Notes: a model not told the origin generated them from the letters alone. A stretch of 64,000 bases of DNA from Hibiscus mutabilis (GCA_019671005.1 CM033719.1:21192750-21256749), one strand, 5' to 3'. Shown: positions 47,280 through 58,870, counted from the first letter of the stretch. Made by a program: numbers and translations.

Positions 47280-47291
47280 GCCCCTCTTTGC
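47280..47291 (-). other. Polypurine tract of the young gypsy-type element
   Basis: Plus strand GCCCCTCTTTGC, the same motif as at 7744-7756. Confidence 0.8.
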
Positions 47292-47539
47292 TTGTTCTTG
47301 TGAAACGAGAACAAAGCAAAGATCAAAAGTACTCATTTTTGTCTTATCTAGCTGAACTTCTCTCCTTTTGACGCGTCTTCTTTCTTTTGTAGATCTTCTT
47401 CCTTTTTGATGTAGGTCTTCTTTCTTGTCTTGACAGATCTACTTTGTCACTCTTGGGGAAGCAAAGCCTTCAAAATGGGGGTGGTTTGTTGGGGAAGCCA
47501 AACAGAGTCCCACTTGCTACATTATTCATAATAAGCTAA

Positions 47540-48150
47540 TACCTAAAGAGAGTTCGACCCGGCTGCAACACCAACGAAGAGACAAGGTCTACAAAATTCG
47601 ATCCAGCTGCAACACTGACGAGGAGGCAAGACCGATAGGTGAAAGTTCTGATGTCTGATCCAGCTACAACTCTGACGAAGAGGCGAGATCAGAAAACTGA
47701 CAATTTTTCTCTTTTTTCTCTCTCTTTTTTTGTTTCTTTTTCTTTGTTTTTTTCATATTTTTTCTTTTTTCTCTTTTTTTTCTTACAACATTGCTAAAAC
47801 TTGAAAGTTGGTGAATTTTGACCTAGCTATAACACCGACGAAGTGGCATGGTCTAAAGTTAGTAATGTTGATCCAGCTACAACACCGACGAAGAGGCATG
47901 ATCAAGAGTTAGTGAATTTGGTCTAGCTACAACACCGTCGAAGAGGCAAGACCGGAAGTTAGTGAATTAGGTTCAGCTACAACACCGACGAAGAGGCAGA
48001 ACCGAAAGTTAGATTTGACCAAGCTACAACACCGACGAAGAGGCAAGGTCTGAAGATTTGATCCAGCTACGACACGGACGAAGAGGCGGGATCAGATAGT
48101 TGTTCTTTTTTGTGATCAAGCTACGACTCTGACGAAGAGGCATGATCAGG
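47540..48150. repeat. 50-bp tandem array
   Basis: Units such as ATCCAGCTACAACACCGACG followed by AAGAGGCA-GATC and AAGTTAGTGAATTT start at 47821, 47871 and 47922, a period of 50-51 bp. It is interrupted by a T-rich run at 47705-47790. About ten copies. Confidence 0.9.
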
Positions 48151-48339
48151 ATTTGGTTGAAAAGCTTTTTTTTCTTTTTTTTCTATTTTTCTTCTTTTTT
48201 TTCTATTTTTCTTTGATTTTTTCTTCTTTTTCTTTTTTTGATTTGTTTTCTAGCTACAACATTAATAAAGAAAACTTGAAAATTAGTAAAGTTGGATCTA
48301 TCAACGAAGAAACAAAAATATTAACTGGAACCCTACTAC

Positions 48340-48905
48340 ACCATCAGCGGATAAGTAGGACAGCAGCAATTGGGACCTAGCCACTCCATCAGCGGAGGAC
48401 TGGATCGGATAATGATGACCTGAAACCGGCTACACCATCAGCAGAGAGCATGATCAGAGGACGACGGGAGCTTGGACCCGGTCACTCCATCAGCGGAGGA
48501 CTGGATTGGACAATGATGACCTGGAACCGGCTACACCATCAGCGAAGAGCAGGATCAGAGGACGACTGGAGCTTGGACCCGGTCACTCCATCAGTGGAGG
48601 ACTGGATTGGACAATGACGACCTGGAACCGGCTACACCATCAGCGGAGAGCAGGATCTGAGGGCGACGGGAGATTGGACCCGGCCACTCCATCAACGGAG
48701 GACTGGATTGGACCATGACGACCTGAAACTGGCTACACCATCAGCGGAGAGCAAGATTTGAGGGCGACGAGAGCTTAGACCCATCCACTCCATCAGAGGA
48801 GGACTGGATTGGACAATGACGACCTGGAACCAGCTACACCATCAGCGGGGAGCAGGATCTGAGGACGATGAGAGCTTGGACCCGGCCACTCCATCAGCAG
48901 AGAGA
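48340..48905. repeat. 101-bp dimeric tandem array
   Basis: CTGGATTGGA-type landmarks at 48400, 48501, 48602, 48703 and 48804 give an exact 101-bp period. Each unit is two related halves of about 50 bp: GGCCACTCCATCAGCGGAGG... and GGCTACACCATCAGCGGAGA.... The halves resemble the 50-bp unit of the neighbouring array, so this is a higher-order repeat. Open frames across it are fortuitous. Confidence 0.93.
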
Positions 48906-50860
48906 CTAGATCGAGCGACGAAAGTTGATAAAATTTCTTTTGATTTTTCATTTCATTCATTTTTTCTTCACTTTTACTTTTTTTTTATTTTTTCGACTTT
49001 TCAATTTTTTTGAATTCTTTTTTTTTTGATATTTTTCAAAAAAAATTTAGTTCTCTGTTTTTTTATAATTTTTCTTTTTTCTTGAACTGTACAAGGAAGT
49101 AAGACTCGAAAATAGGTCTGGTTGCACCGTCAGCAGAGAAATAAGACCTAAATAGAAATTTGATCTGCTTGGGGAAAGGTCCGGATCTGTTGCACCATCA
49201 ACGGAGAAACGAGATCTTCAGGATGTCTATATTGTTGCACCATCAGCGGTAAAGCAGAATCTGGAAATTGTTGGCCTATCAACAATGACGCAGGCAAGAT
49301 CTGGAAAATGCTACTTCTGCTGCTCTACTGGCGGAGAGGTATGACGTAAAAATGAATAAAAAACATTAATCAGTAAATGTTCACAAAATTTGTCACTGTT
49401 ACCTTTTATTGATGTTTCAGCATCCTCTTTGTGTTTGGTCTCCTCCAAGACTAAAGTTGGTTGTCGTGTTGTTGCCCCCACGGCTGAGGATGTTCGGTCT
49501 CTTTTTGAACCTTTTTGTAAGCAAAAATGCATGAATTTTATGCCTAAATGCATGTGTCTATTTTAAATGCAAGGTGACTTTAGTGTATGCACTGAACATA
49601 GATGTGTGACGTATGCAAAATGCAAGATGAATGCAACTAAATGCATGAATGTGATATGATTTTTTCGATCCTCAAAGGGATGCCCCTGACTCCTCACTGG
49701 TCCCGTCAGGATCTTGGTTTTTTTGTATGTGACGGTGCCCCAACCTCAACTTGTGATCGATCAGTTATCTGGGTGCATGCCCCAACATTTTATTAATTCC
49801 TATGCCATCGTCTGAAATTGCTCTTGAATTTGACACTTTGAGTGCTGATTCTGTTGCCCCCTAGGTTGGGTTTATAAATTGTGTGTTGGTTCATGGCAGC
49901 TCATTATTATTATTTTTGGATTGGGTGCAATTTTGCAGACTGTGGTCAAAGATGCAAGAGTTTGACTCGGCAATGAAGGCTGGACCTTGGCAAAGAATGC
50001 CCCCGGACTGGGACCTTGTTAGAGGCACACTATTTGTAAAAGATGTGGGGGTGCTTTTGGAAATGCCCCAAGATCAAACTTTTGTAAGAGGCTTTGTAAG
50101 GTGCTAGATCGACCATCTTTGTTGTATTTAATGGGGCAACCCGAGGATTAGTTTTATTATTCTGAAAATGAATGCATGCAAAATGTGTCCTAAATCGATG
50201 CAATGCATAATTAAGATTGTGATGATGTTGTGCAATGATGCAGGTGAACTTAGTGCAATGAGAATAAAATAAAACGAGTTAGTACCAAATAAAATGATTA
50301 AATAAAACAAATGATAAATATAACAAAAATAGAGTAATAAAAATTGTACATAAACAAGAAACAAGGCACCAGAGCCTAAATAGGGTGACCACTAATCGGA
50401 CAGAGTTTCACATGGCTCTAAAGGGTTGGCTCCTACGGCTCACTATATGCAGTTTTGGTGCTAAGAGGTACCCGAATTGTCCTCGCTGTCCTCTACTAAG
50501 AGTAGCAAGGCCCCCGGTTATCACCCATTATAGGCTCCTTTCAACCGAGTTCAATTCAGGGGGACTCATTCGCTTATGCCTGCACGAAGGAACGATATCC
50601 TTACGAAAGCATAAGGTACTCGAGCCCCGAAGGTACTTGCTAGGCCTACACGGGAGAACGATATCTCCACGAAAGCATTAGCGTTTTCCCCCCACTTAAA
50701 AAAACGGGTTTATATGCCAAATTTTAAATGCGTTAAAATAAACGCGCAATTATAACCGAATGTTAGTTTAATAGTCACTTAAATCCGAAATTTCTGATAT
50801 TAATAAAGCGGTAATTATTTGAAAAAAGCTCGACTCTCTTATTTTTTTGAAAACAAAAAT
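48906..50860 (-). other. Interior and leader of the young gypsy-type element
   Basis: T-rich runs at 48950-49075 are followed by a weaker continuation of the CACCATCAGCGGAGAA motif (49120-49250). 49300-50380 has no recognised domain. 50385-50700 is the leader shared with 15000-15300. Confidence 0.6.
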
Positions 50861-50879
50861 GTCCCCAGCGGAGTCGCCA
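50861..50879 (-). other. Primer binding site of the young gypsy-type element
   Basis: Minus strand TGGCGACTCCGCTGGGGAC, three bases from the LTR. Confidence 0.82.
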
Positions 50880-50881
50880 TC

Positions 50882-52057
50882 TGTAGCGATGTTTTTTTCG
50901 CTAAAAATGTTGTTTTTTTGGAAAATATTTTCTTCCGCGTGGAGTTTTAGAAAACTCGTGTTTTGTTTTGAAAATGGAGTCGCCATCGGCCACTCAAGGT
51001 GGACCGGACACCGTGAAAAACCAGAGATTTAAAATTGATGGGTTCGGGAGTCGGTTACGGATGGGGAAGGATTAGCACCCCACACCGCCCAAAATTGGTA
51101 CTTTAATAATTACCGTTTTATTAATATTAAACTTTCCGGATTAAAGTGACGATTAGATTAAAATTCGGTTATAAATGCGAGTAGATTTTAAAGGCCCCGT
51201 TATTCGAGAGTAAACGTCCAACCACTATCACTACGCCTGATACTGGCCCCGTTTACGCTCGAATAAAAGGGCACCGCATTGACAATTTATATCCGAAATG
51301 CAATCTTAAAATAAGGCAAATATAAATAAATATATTACGATGAATACTAACATAATAAAAGACTAACATAACATAAATAAAATACTAATCTAAAACATAC
51401 ATACATAACCATTAATTTAACACATAAATAAAAACAAATCTAACATAAATAAAATACTAATCTAAAACATACATACATAAATATTAATCTAACTCATAAA
51501 TAAAAACAAATCTAACATAAATAAAATAATAATATAAAACATAAATTTAAAACATACTAATCTAAAACATAGATAAACATACAAATTAAAAACACAATTT
51601 TAAATTAATTACTACTTCATTAAATCATAAAAATTACAACATAAATAAAAAGGAAAGAAAATATACCTAACTAGGAGTTCGAACGACGAACCCCGACGAA
51701 ACCCCACCGAGATCTACCACGACCTCTCCAAAAAAATTAACTAGACCGGACCCAAAATAAGACTCCGATCGAACCGGTTAGGACCGAGGGGACTACCCCT
51801 TGGCCCTGGGGTAGCCGAGAGCACTGTTCTCTTATTTGGCCACCCCACCGATCCAATTGCTTCTTCAATTGCAATCCCCTTGCCTATTTATAGGCAAAAT
51901 CACAAGGGGTGGGGGGACACGTGGAGCAACATGCTCCACGCATTTTTTTTCCTTTTTTTAATATTATTATTATTATTATTATTAATTTTATATTAATAAT
52001 ATTACTATTACAACAATACTACAAATACTAAAACCCGGACAAAAATGAGTGGTTACA
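50882..52057 (-). repeat. LTR (5' LTR) of the young gypsy-type element
   Basis: Direct repeat of 46085-47276; ends GGTTACA before the duplication GATTG. Confidence 0.93.
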
Positions 52058-53717
52058 GATTGTAACGTCAGGTTTTTGCTATGGCAGATGAATGTTCGAG
52101 ACGGATTTAAATGATGCATTAGATGTGTTTGATAATATGCCGAAAGAATGGTGAGAAGCATCGCAAGGATAAGAAAGTTGCTTTCCAGATTCGTTTGCAC
52201 TTATCAAACAATATTTTGCAAGATGTTCACAAAGAGAATACAGCTGTCAACTTATGGGCAAAATTTGAACAAATTTGCATAAAGAAAACTTTGACCATCA
52301 AGTTGCTCATGAAGCAACTCCTATACTCCCACAAGTTAGCAGAAAGTTCGTGTCTTGACGACCACCTAATCGATTTCAAGGAGATCGTATCAAATTTGGA
52401 AACGATGGAGGTAAAGTATAATGAGGAAGACTTATGTTTGATTTTACTTTGCTCATTGCCCGCTTCATATTCGTCTGTTAGAAGCACCCTCCTACACAAC
52501 CGTGATACCTTTACTCTTGAAGAGGTATATGATAATTTGAATTCACATGACAAGATGCAACATCTTACCAACTCCGAGTTCTAAGCAGAGGGTCTCATGG
52601 TGCATGGATCGGCTAGTTCAGACCGCGGAAGAAAAAGTGATCATAATTCCGGTAGTCAAAATAGAGGCAGGTCCAAGTCATCAAATCGAGGTAAAACATG
52701 TTATTTCTGCAAAATAAAATGTCATATTAAATCTGAGTGCTATAGATTATAGAATAAGATAAAGAGGGAATCTGAGAATCAGAATTCTAGTGAAGATGAA
52801 GCTGATATTGCAGATGAGTATAATGATGGTGAACTTTTAGTTGCTTCTGGTGAAGACTCTATAGCGAGTGAGGATTAAATTCTTGACTCTGGTAGTATTT
52901 TTCATATGAGTCCAAATCTGGATTGGTTTGCAACGTATAAACCTGTGTATACAGGTGCTGTCTTGTTGGGAAATAATGTCTCTTGTAAAGTTGTAGGTAT
53001 CGACACAATCAAGATTAAGATGTTCGATGGATTGTTCGAACACTTGGTAATGTGAGACATGTTCCAGATTTAAGAAGAAATTTGATTTCGTTAGGTACTC
53101 TGGATTCAAAGGGGTACAGATAATCCAATGAAGGTGGACCTATGAAAATTTGCAAGGGCGCTCTCGTTGCGATGAAAGGGTATAAAAGAGCAGCCAATTT
53201 TTATGTTCTACAAGGTTCAACTATTTTAGGTGATGCATCCGTTGTTTCCTCTTGCGTGTCAAATGACGATGTTACTGGTGAAGGCGTCTTGACTGAATCA
53301 AGTAAAAGAGGATTTTGTGTTGAACATGACAAACTTGGGCATAACGGTTCTGGTAGGCAGAAAAGAGTTCGATTTTGTGGGCATAACGAATTTAAAAAGA
53401 AGAATAAAGTTGAATTCTGTGGGTATAACAGATTTGAGAAGCGTAAGAGAGTTTTATTTGCTTCAAAGATAAATAATGAGAAATGTAGTAGTGTCATTGA
53501 TGATCGGGGTCGTGTTATTGCTCGTGGTGATATAGTTGTGACCAAAGTTGGCACTAATGTTGATCTTACCGATGTGAAGAATAAATTACCTTGTACATCC
53601 AAGCTTGGGCAAGGCTTGGATTCGGTCGGTGTTCATTGCTGAAGACTACCCCTTGAAGGGGTTTCGTGGAAGATGTGAAGATATTGTTCGACAAGAATTT
53701 GTCTCAAGGTTGAGATT

Positions 53718-54078
53718 TGTTAGAGTTGTGATCCAAATTCTTTTGGGATTTGGTTTAAAGTTAGAATCCTACTTTTAGTAGATCTTGTTTACTTTATATT
53801 AATTAAAGGTAGGAAACTCAGTTTGAGTAGAAATTGTTTCTATGCAAGTTCCTATGTAAACAAGGAATTTATCCCTATAAATAGATACTAGGGATTAGGG
53901 GTTTAGATAGAACATCATAAATCAGTTGTAATCTTTTTCTCCATCATAGTGAAAGTTCTTATCCTCTACATGTGGTTTTTCCCTTTTGGGTTTTCCATGT
54001 AAATTCTTGGTGTTATTTTTCTTTCCTGCCTTTGCGCTTATTTACTTGTCTCGTCATTATCGTCCCGGTAGTATAACA
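53718..54078 (+). repeat. 3' LTR of the second copia element
   Basis: Direct repeat of 45651-46011, preceded by the purine-rich AAGGTTGAGATT. Confidence 0.93.
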
Positions 54079-54289
54079 ATAATCAAAATATATATTTAGG
54101 ACACTATAACCTTTAATTTTTTTATTTTCCACAACATTAAATTTAAATAGATATTTTCACGTATAAGATGCACAAAAATATTATATATAATAATTAAAAT
54201 ATATTGAAATTATATTTAAGTGTGTCATACTATGAAAACATAAAATTGTCTAAATATATTTAACGAAATCATTTATAAATATTAAAAAT

Positions 54290-54503
54290 ATAAGGTTTAA
54301 GGGGTAATTTTGCCCTTGTAGTAGTCTCAAATTAACAATTCTGACTGTATTTTTAATTGCATCAATTTAGCCATCGTAGTCTTTCATAATCAACAATGTT
54401 GTTCCTTTTTTTAATTTCATCGATTTAACCCTCAAACTCATGAATTACACCAAACTCGCCCTTTAACTATTGTTGACTAACAAAATTGTTATCGTCAGTT
54501 GTC
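54290..54503. repeat. Single arm of a MULE-type MITE
   Basis: AAGGTTTAAGGGGTAATTTTGCCCTTGTAGTAGTC resembles the left arm of the element at 55596. No matching right arm adjoins, so it is a truncated copy. Confidence 0.55.
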
Positions 54504-54508
54504 ATTTG

Positions 54509-55557
54509 TGTTGAGATATTTATTTTGATATAACAAAGTGAAAAATGTTTTTAGACTTGAACAAATATTGCAAAAATAATTCAAAGTCCATTTAATTTGA
54601 AAAATATGTTTGAAAGCTTTTAAAAGTGTTTTTGACTCAAACAAATATTTTCAAGTGGTTTAAAAGTAAAAAATAAGCCTTTGATACTGGTACGATACTC
54701 CCAGTACCGATCCAAAGGTGCTCGTACCGGTACGGCAATGCCTTGTACCGATACGCTTTTTGTTTTAAGTTTTCCAATGAGCACTTCGCATACCAATACG
54801 GAAGCCTCCCTATCGATACCCGAAGTACCGGACCGATACGAAAGTATCGTGTATCGGTATGCTCTACATTTATGTGCAACGACTCTTTCTTGTTTTGGTA
54901 GGTACCGATACCCACTTTTGAGTACCGATACTCAAGGTTGCAGAAATGCATTTATTGCTGGTATTAAAGTCCCCAACGGCTAGTTTTTAACGGCTAGTTT
55001 TTCATAACAGCTAGTTTTCATCCCCAACAGCTATAAATGGCTAGTTTTCATTCCACTCTATAAATAGAAGCCAAGGACACTTGAAGAAGAAGATGATTGA
55101 CATCCAAGCTTAAAGATCAAGATAGTAGAGTTTTTCATTGTTTATTTCTTGTAATCTCTTGTATTTCTTTAGTCCAATCTTAGTGAGTCAAAATGTGTAA
55201 ACACCCACCTAGAAAGGTAAATTATGTTTACATTGTCAAGACCTCGCAATTGAAGGATAGGTTCTAGTTGATCCTTATAAAAACTAGGGAGAGGGTTCTA
55301 TCTTAGCCCGTGAAAAGATAAGGATGTAATGTTACCCCTTGAGCCTGTAAAAAGGAAGAATTCATTGTTAGTGAATTGGGAAATCCTTAGTGTGGATGCT
55401 AAGGTAGTGGATGTAGACCTTGGTTAAAAGGTTGAACCACTCTAAAATCGATCATGTCAAAATGTCAATCTTTTTTTGGTTTTTGTTTTCCCAAATTCAA
55501 AGAAACCTCTACACCCTTCATTGGAGCTAATTTCGGTTGAAGACATAGAGCCTTTCA
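54509..55557 (+). mobile_element. Solo LTR
   Basis: TGTTGAGATA at the start and CCTTTCA at the end, flanked by a perfect 5-bp duplication ATTTG (54504-54508 and 55558-55562). A single 1049-bp LTR with no interior is the footprint of LTR-LTR recombination. It contains many GTACCGATAC-type motifs in both orientations (54680-54940) and three CAACGGCTAGTTTT-type subrepeats (54975-55045). A TATAAATAGAAGCC box is at 55060. Confidence 0.88.
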
Positions 55558-55595
55558 ATTTGCCAGGATAAACACTACTTTAATTAAATAATTAA

Positions 55596-56914
55596 GGCTT
55601 AAGGGGCACTTTTACCCTTGTAGTAGTCCTAATTTATCGTTTTCGTCCCTATGGTATTTTCATATCAATTTGGCCCTTGAACTTGTCGAATTATATCATT
55701 GTTTGCCCACTGACCAACGAAAGCCAATGTTGACCGTTACATTGATGACGCGATGGTCAATAGTGCTGACGTGGCATTCCACGTGTAATGATGTAACGGA
55801 GGTGCAAAATTGATTTTTTGGTCGAGTTTGAGGGTAAAATTGATTTTCTCATTGAATATGAGGGCAAAATTTATTTTTAGGCAAAAAATATGAATTTAAG
55901 AAAATCTTAAAAATACTAAAATGATATAAAAATTAATAAAACATTTAAAAATATTTTATTATTATACGACTAAAAAATCTAAAAATAAGTGAAAATTATA
56001 AAATTAAAATATCATAAGCTATTAAATTATAAATTATTCAAAAAATCAAAACTTGAAAATAAACTCTACACTCTAACCCTAATTTCTAAATCTCAAACCC
56101 TAAATCTCAAACTCTAAATTGCAAACCTTAAATACTAAACCCTAATTGAAAATTTTATCAATCTAAGGTGATTATGAAACATAAAAGTATGCGTATAACT
56201 TTAATTAATCAAGTAAAGGGTTTAGATTTTAGGGTTTAAGATTTGGGATTTAGAAAATAGAGTTAGAGTGTAGAGTTTAACTTTTTAGTATTGGGGCAAA
56301 TATAGGGGTACCAAAAAGGTAGAGGATTTTTGTTCGGTTGAGAGAATCAAATTAACCATATTTTAGGATTCTTACTCCCTTACATTCTTTTAAGAGAAAG
56401 AAAATCAAAATCGTCCAAACTTTTTTGATGAAAGTTTTCATATTTTTTAATACTTATAAATATTTTCAAATTTTATTTATTAAATAATTTATAATTTATT
56501 AACTTATGATAATTTAACTTTATAATTTTTTACTTACTTTTAGATATTTTTAATATTTTTTTATTTTGAGTCATATATTAATAAAATATTTTTTAAAATG
56601 TTTTATTAATTTTTATGTTATTTTAATATTTTTACTCATATTTTTCCTAAAATATCAATTTTGCTTTCGTACTTAACCAAAAAATCAATTTTACCCTCAA
56701 ACTCGCTCAAAAAATTAATTTTGCCCCTTTGCCACATCATCTTCACGCGTGGACTGCCACGTTAGTACCGTAACGGTCAATGTTGATTTTCGTCAGTCAA
56801 GGGTCAAATGGTGATGCAATTCGACTACGTTAGGGGCCAAATTGATGAGAAAATACTATAGGGGCAAAATTAATAAATTAGGACTACTGCAGGGGCAAAA
56901 ATAGCCCTTAAGCC
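55596..56914. mobile_element. MULE-type foldback element, 1.3 kb
   Basis: Inverted ends GGCTTAAGGGGCACTTTTACCC and GGGGCAAAAATAGCCCTTAAGCC, with a perfect 9-bp duplication AATAATTAA at 55587-55595 and 56915-56923. The arms are inverted over most of their length, including degenerate CTAAACCCTAATT patches (56060-56150) and their inverse (56215-56285). No transposase. Confidence 0.93.
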
Positions 56915-56923
56915 AATAATTAA

Positions 56924-57185
56924 TAACGTTTGAGTTAGCATGTCCCTATGTTAAAGTTCATGGGTCATATTGATATTTCATTTAAAGTTCAGGGGTCAAA
57001 TTAGTATTCTATCTAAAATCCAGGATCAAATTAAAAATTAAGCATTTTACTAATGTGCCATGTCATCAAACTAACATGAGTCAACGACGAAGTGATAAAA
57101 ATGTAACAAATCGATAATATAAATGATCAAAATGTGACAAATCGATTACATAAGTGATCAAAATTTAACATCTTAAAATCTACGA
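56924..57185. other. Intergenic spacer between two foldback elements
   Basis: Contains three copies of TTCAGGGGTCAAATTAGTAT-like sequence (56950-57030); nothing coding. Confidence 0.4.
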
Positions 57186-57368
57186 TAAAAATAAGGGTAA
57201 ACTACTGCAATGATCACTTATGTTTTCGCTGAGTATAGTTTTGGTCACCGATTTTCAAATTCGACCGGTAAGGTCACTTTTGTTTTCGATCTGTAAACTT
57301 TTGGTTACTGAGACGTTTGTTGTCGTTAAACGTTAACGGCTTGCAGATCTGGCACAATAAAAAAAAAG

Positions 57369-58702
57369 GATAAATTAGCTAGATAGTCCCTAAACTATTA
57401 CTTCACTCTTATTTTGACCATCGAAATAAAAACAATTTATATAATTACACATTTAATCCTCCATATTTACAATTTTTTATTTCTTCTTCCCTCCACCATC
57501 TTCTATATTTTTTCTTCATTTAACCCAATCCCAATCTAAACGAGAAACTACACCCAAACTCCTAGCCGAGAGATGCCCTGTTACATCATCCCCGACCTCC
57601 ACATTGGGAGGATCTGCAACAACATGGAAACCCACGGACCTTGAAGCTTCCAAGCTCGCCAACTTTGATTCAATCAAAACTGTAAAAAAATCTTCTATTA
57701 CCAACCAATTTAATCAACTTTCTAAAGCCCCCACATCAAATCATTCACTAATGGTAGAATCCTGATCAAGAAAAAATCACAAGCTTTTAAATACACAATT
57801 TAGGGACCCAAATTAAAAAAAACCAATTGGCATCATACCCATAAAACAAATCGAAACCCTAATTGGTACTAAATTTTCATGACTCACAGGTAGATTCATT
57901 AGAAAACTTGTGCTTAGTAAAAAAACTTCCCAGTCCTGCTTTATTCTTGTGGAGGATGGTAGAGGCGACAACGTAAAAGGTGATTATGAGGTCTTCGACT
58001 TCTATGTTGAGGGAGGGGAGTTGGTCAACCATGGCATCTTTTAGTTTGGCGTTGAAGGAGTAACCAGTGGCCGAGCCACATGTAGTTTAGGGGGATAATT
58101 GACCCCACTTGATTTGTTGTGGTATAAGATTTTCAAAGAGTTAAGTAGGGTTTCCAAGGAGGTAGTGCACCATTTTTCATAGAAATATTAGAATTGACCC
58201 CACTTAATTTGTTTGGGTATGGGGTCAATAATATTTATATTGTAGAGGTATGTGAATCCTCTTACCCTTAAGTCTACTCTGACCCTACTATATGATAATC
58301 TTAACTCCACCACTAAGAGTAAGCTCCGATGATGACATTGAGGGCTTTGGCGGAAGAATAGGCCATGTTGCGGTGGTGGGATGAAGAGAGCAACAGAAGT
58401 GAACTTGAGAATTGAAGTGAAGGAAGAGATTAGGAAGACATTGATTAGGGGTTTTTAATTTTAAATATATTTTTTTATAATTCTAAATATTTTTAAAGTG
58501 TGTTTTTTTTTAATTTGGGATCAATATAGTAGAAAATTGGGAATTGAGTTAGATGAAGAAGAATGTGAAAGATGGTGGAGGGGAGAAGAAATAAAAAATT
58601 GTAAATATGGAGGATTAAATGTATAATTATACAAAATATTTTTATTTTGGTAGTCAAAATAGGAGTGAAGCAATAGTTTAGGGACTATCTAGGTAATTTA
58701 TC
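57369..58702. mobile_element. Second foldback element inside 57195-58861
   Basis: GATAAATTAGCTAGATAGTCC with CTAAACTATTACTTCACTC and the inverse ending GGGACTATCTAGGTAATTTATC. The interior (57480-58080 and 58330-58620) includes inverted CTCCATATTTACAATTTTTTAT patches. A short minus frame at 57516-57704 has no recognised domain. Confidence 0.75.
58088..58325. repeat. AGTGG-ended repeat, copy 1 (nested)
   Basis: AGTGGCCGAGCCACATGTAG to AACTCCACCACT (ends inversely related, AGTGG...CCACT). The interior has GACCCCACTTGATTTGTTGT and TTTGTTTGGGTATGGGGTCA. A second copy is in an ascorbate oxidase intron at 60365-60560. Confidence 0.65.
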
Positions 58703-58870
58703 ATTCTTTTTATTGTGCCAGATCAGCAAACCATTAACGTTTAGCGGCAACAAACGTCGTCTCATATTGAAAATCGTAAGTAACCATAACGGTCAAATTT
58801 AAAAATCAGTGACAAAAATGTACTCAATAAAAATATAAGTGACTATTGTAGTAGTTTACCCTAAAAATGA

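Larger units (their letters stand above)
46085..52057 (-). mobile_element. Young non-autonomous gypsy-type (Ogre/TAT-like) element nested in copia gag
   Basis: LTRs 46085-47276 and 50882-52057 start TGTAGCGATG and end GATTACA or GGTTACA. A perfect 5-bp duplication GATTG lies at 46080-46084 and 52058-52062. The minus-strand primer site TGGCGACTCCGCTGGGGAC is at 50861-50879 and the polypurine tract at 47280-47291. The LTRs are nearly identical (roughly nine differences in the first 250 bp, mostly single bases), so insertion is recent. The 3.6-kb interior has tandem arrays and a leader but no coding domain. It shares leader and polypurine tract with the element at 5970-17141. Confidence 0.93.
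46047..53640 (+). pseudogene. Copia gag-pol relic, split by insertion and internally deleted
   Basis: ATG 46047 starts MTTVKYEISLLD. The frame is cut by the nested element and resumes at 52058 (CNVRFLLWQ). 52123-52584 is a copia gag domain (LYSHKLAESSCLDDHL; MEVKYNEEDLCLILLCSLPA). A TAA at 52582 interrupts it. The zinc knuckle at about 52689 reads CYFCKIKCHIKSEC. The protease at about 52885 reads ILDSGSIFHMSP, a DSG-type active site. The integrase N-terminal region includes KGALVAMKGYKRAANFYVLQ. The following frame (to 53640) ends with VGTNVDLTDVKNKLP and a GLDSVGVHC end, which fit the RNase H C-terminus. Integrase core and RT are missing. Confidence 0.85.
45651..54078 (+). mobile_element. 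Ty1/copia element, internally deleted, with a nested gypsy-type element
   Basis: 361-bp LTRs at 45651-46011 and 53718-54078 (TGTTACAG or TGTTAGAG to TATAACA). A perfect 5-bp duplication ATAAT lies at 45646-45650 and 54079-54083. The tRNA-iMet-type primer site TGGTATTAGAGC is at 46015-46026. Gag begins at 46047 and is split by 46085-52057. The coding part after the insertion keeps gag, protease and integrase N-terminus, then jumps to the RNase H C-terminus, so it cannot move by itself. Confidence 0.93.
57195..58861. mobile_element. MULE-type foldback element with nested layers
   Basis: Ends GGGTAAACTACTGCAATGATC and GACTATTGTAGTAGTTTACCC, flanked by TAAAAATAA (57186-57194) and TAAAAATGA (58862-58870), eight of nine identical. 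Inner elements at 57369-58702 and 58088-58325. The outer ends share GGGTAAAC...GTTTACCC with the MITE at 38143, so they are the same family. Confidence 0.88.

Noticed and set aside
48506..49013. Open frames reading PATPSAE-type repeats
   Set aside because: Translation of the 101-bp array; 101 is not divisible by three and the frame changes each unit.
53201..53602. 133-codon minus-strand frame
   Set aside because: Shadow of the copia integrase/RNase H relic on the plus strand.
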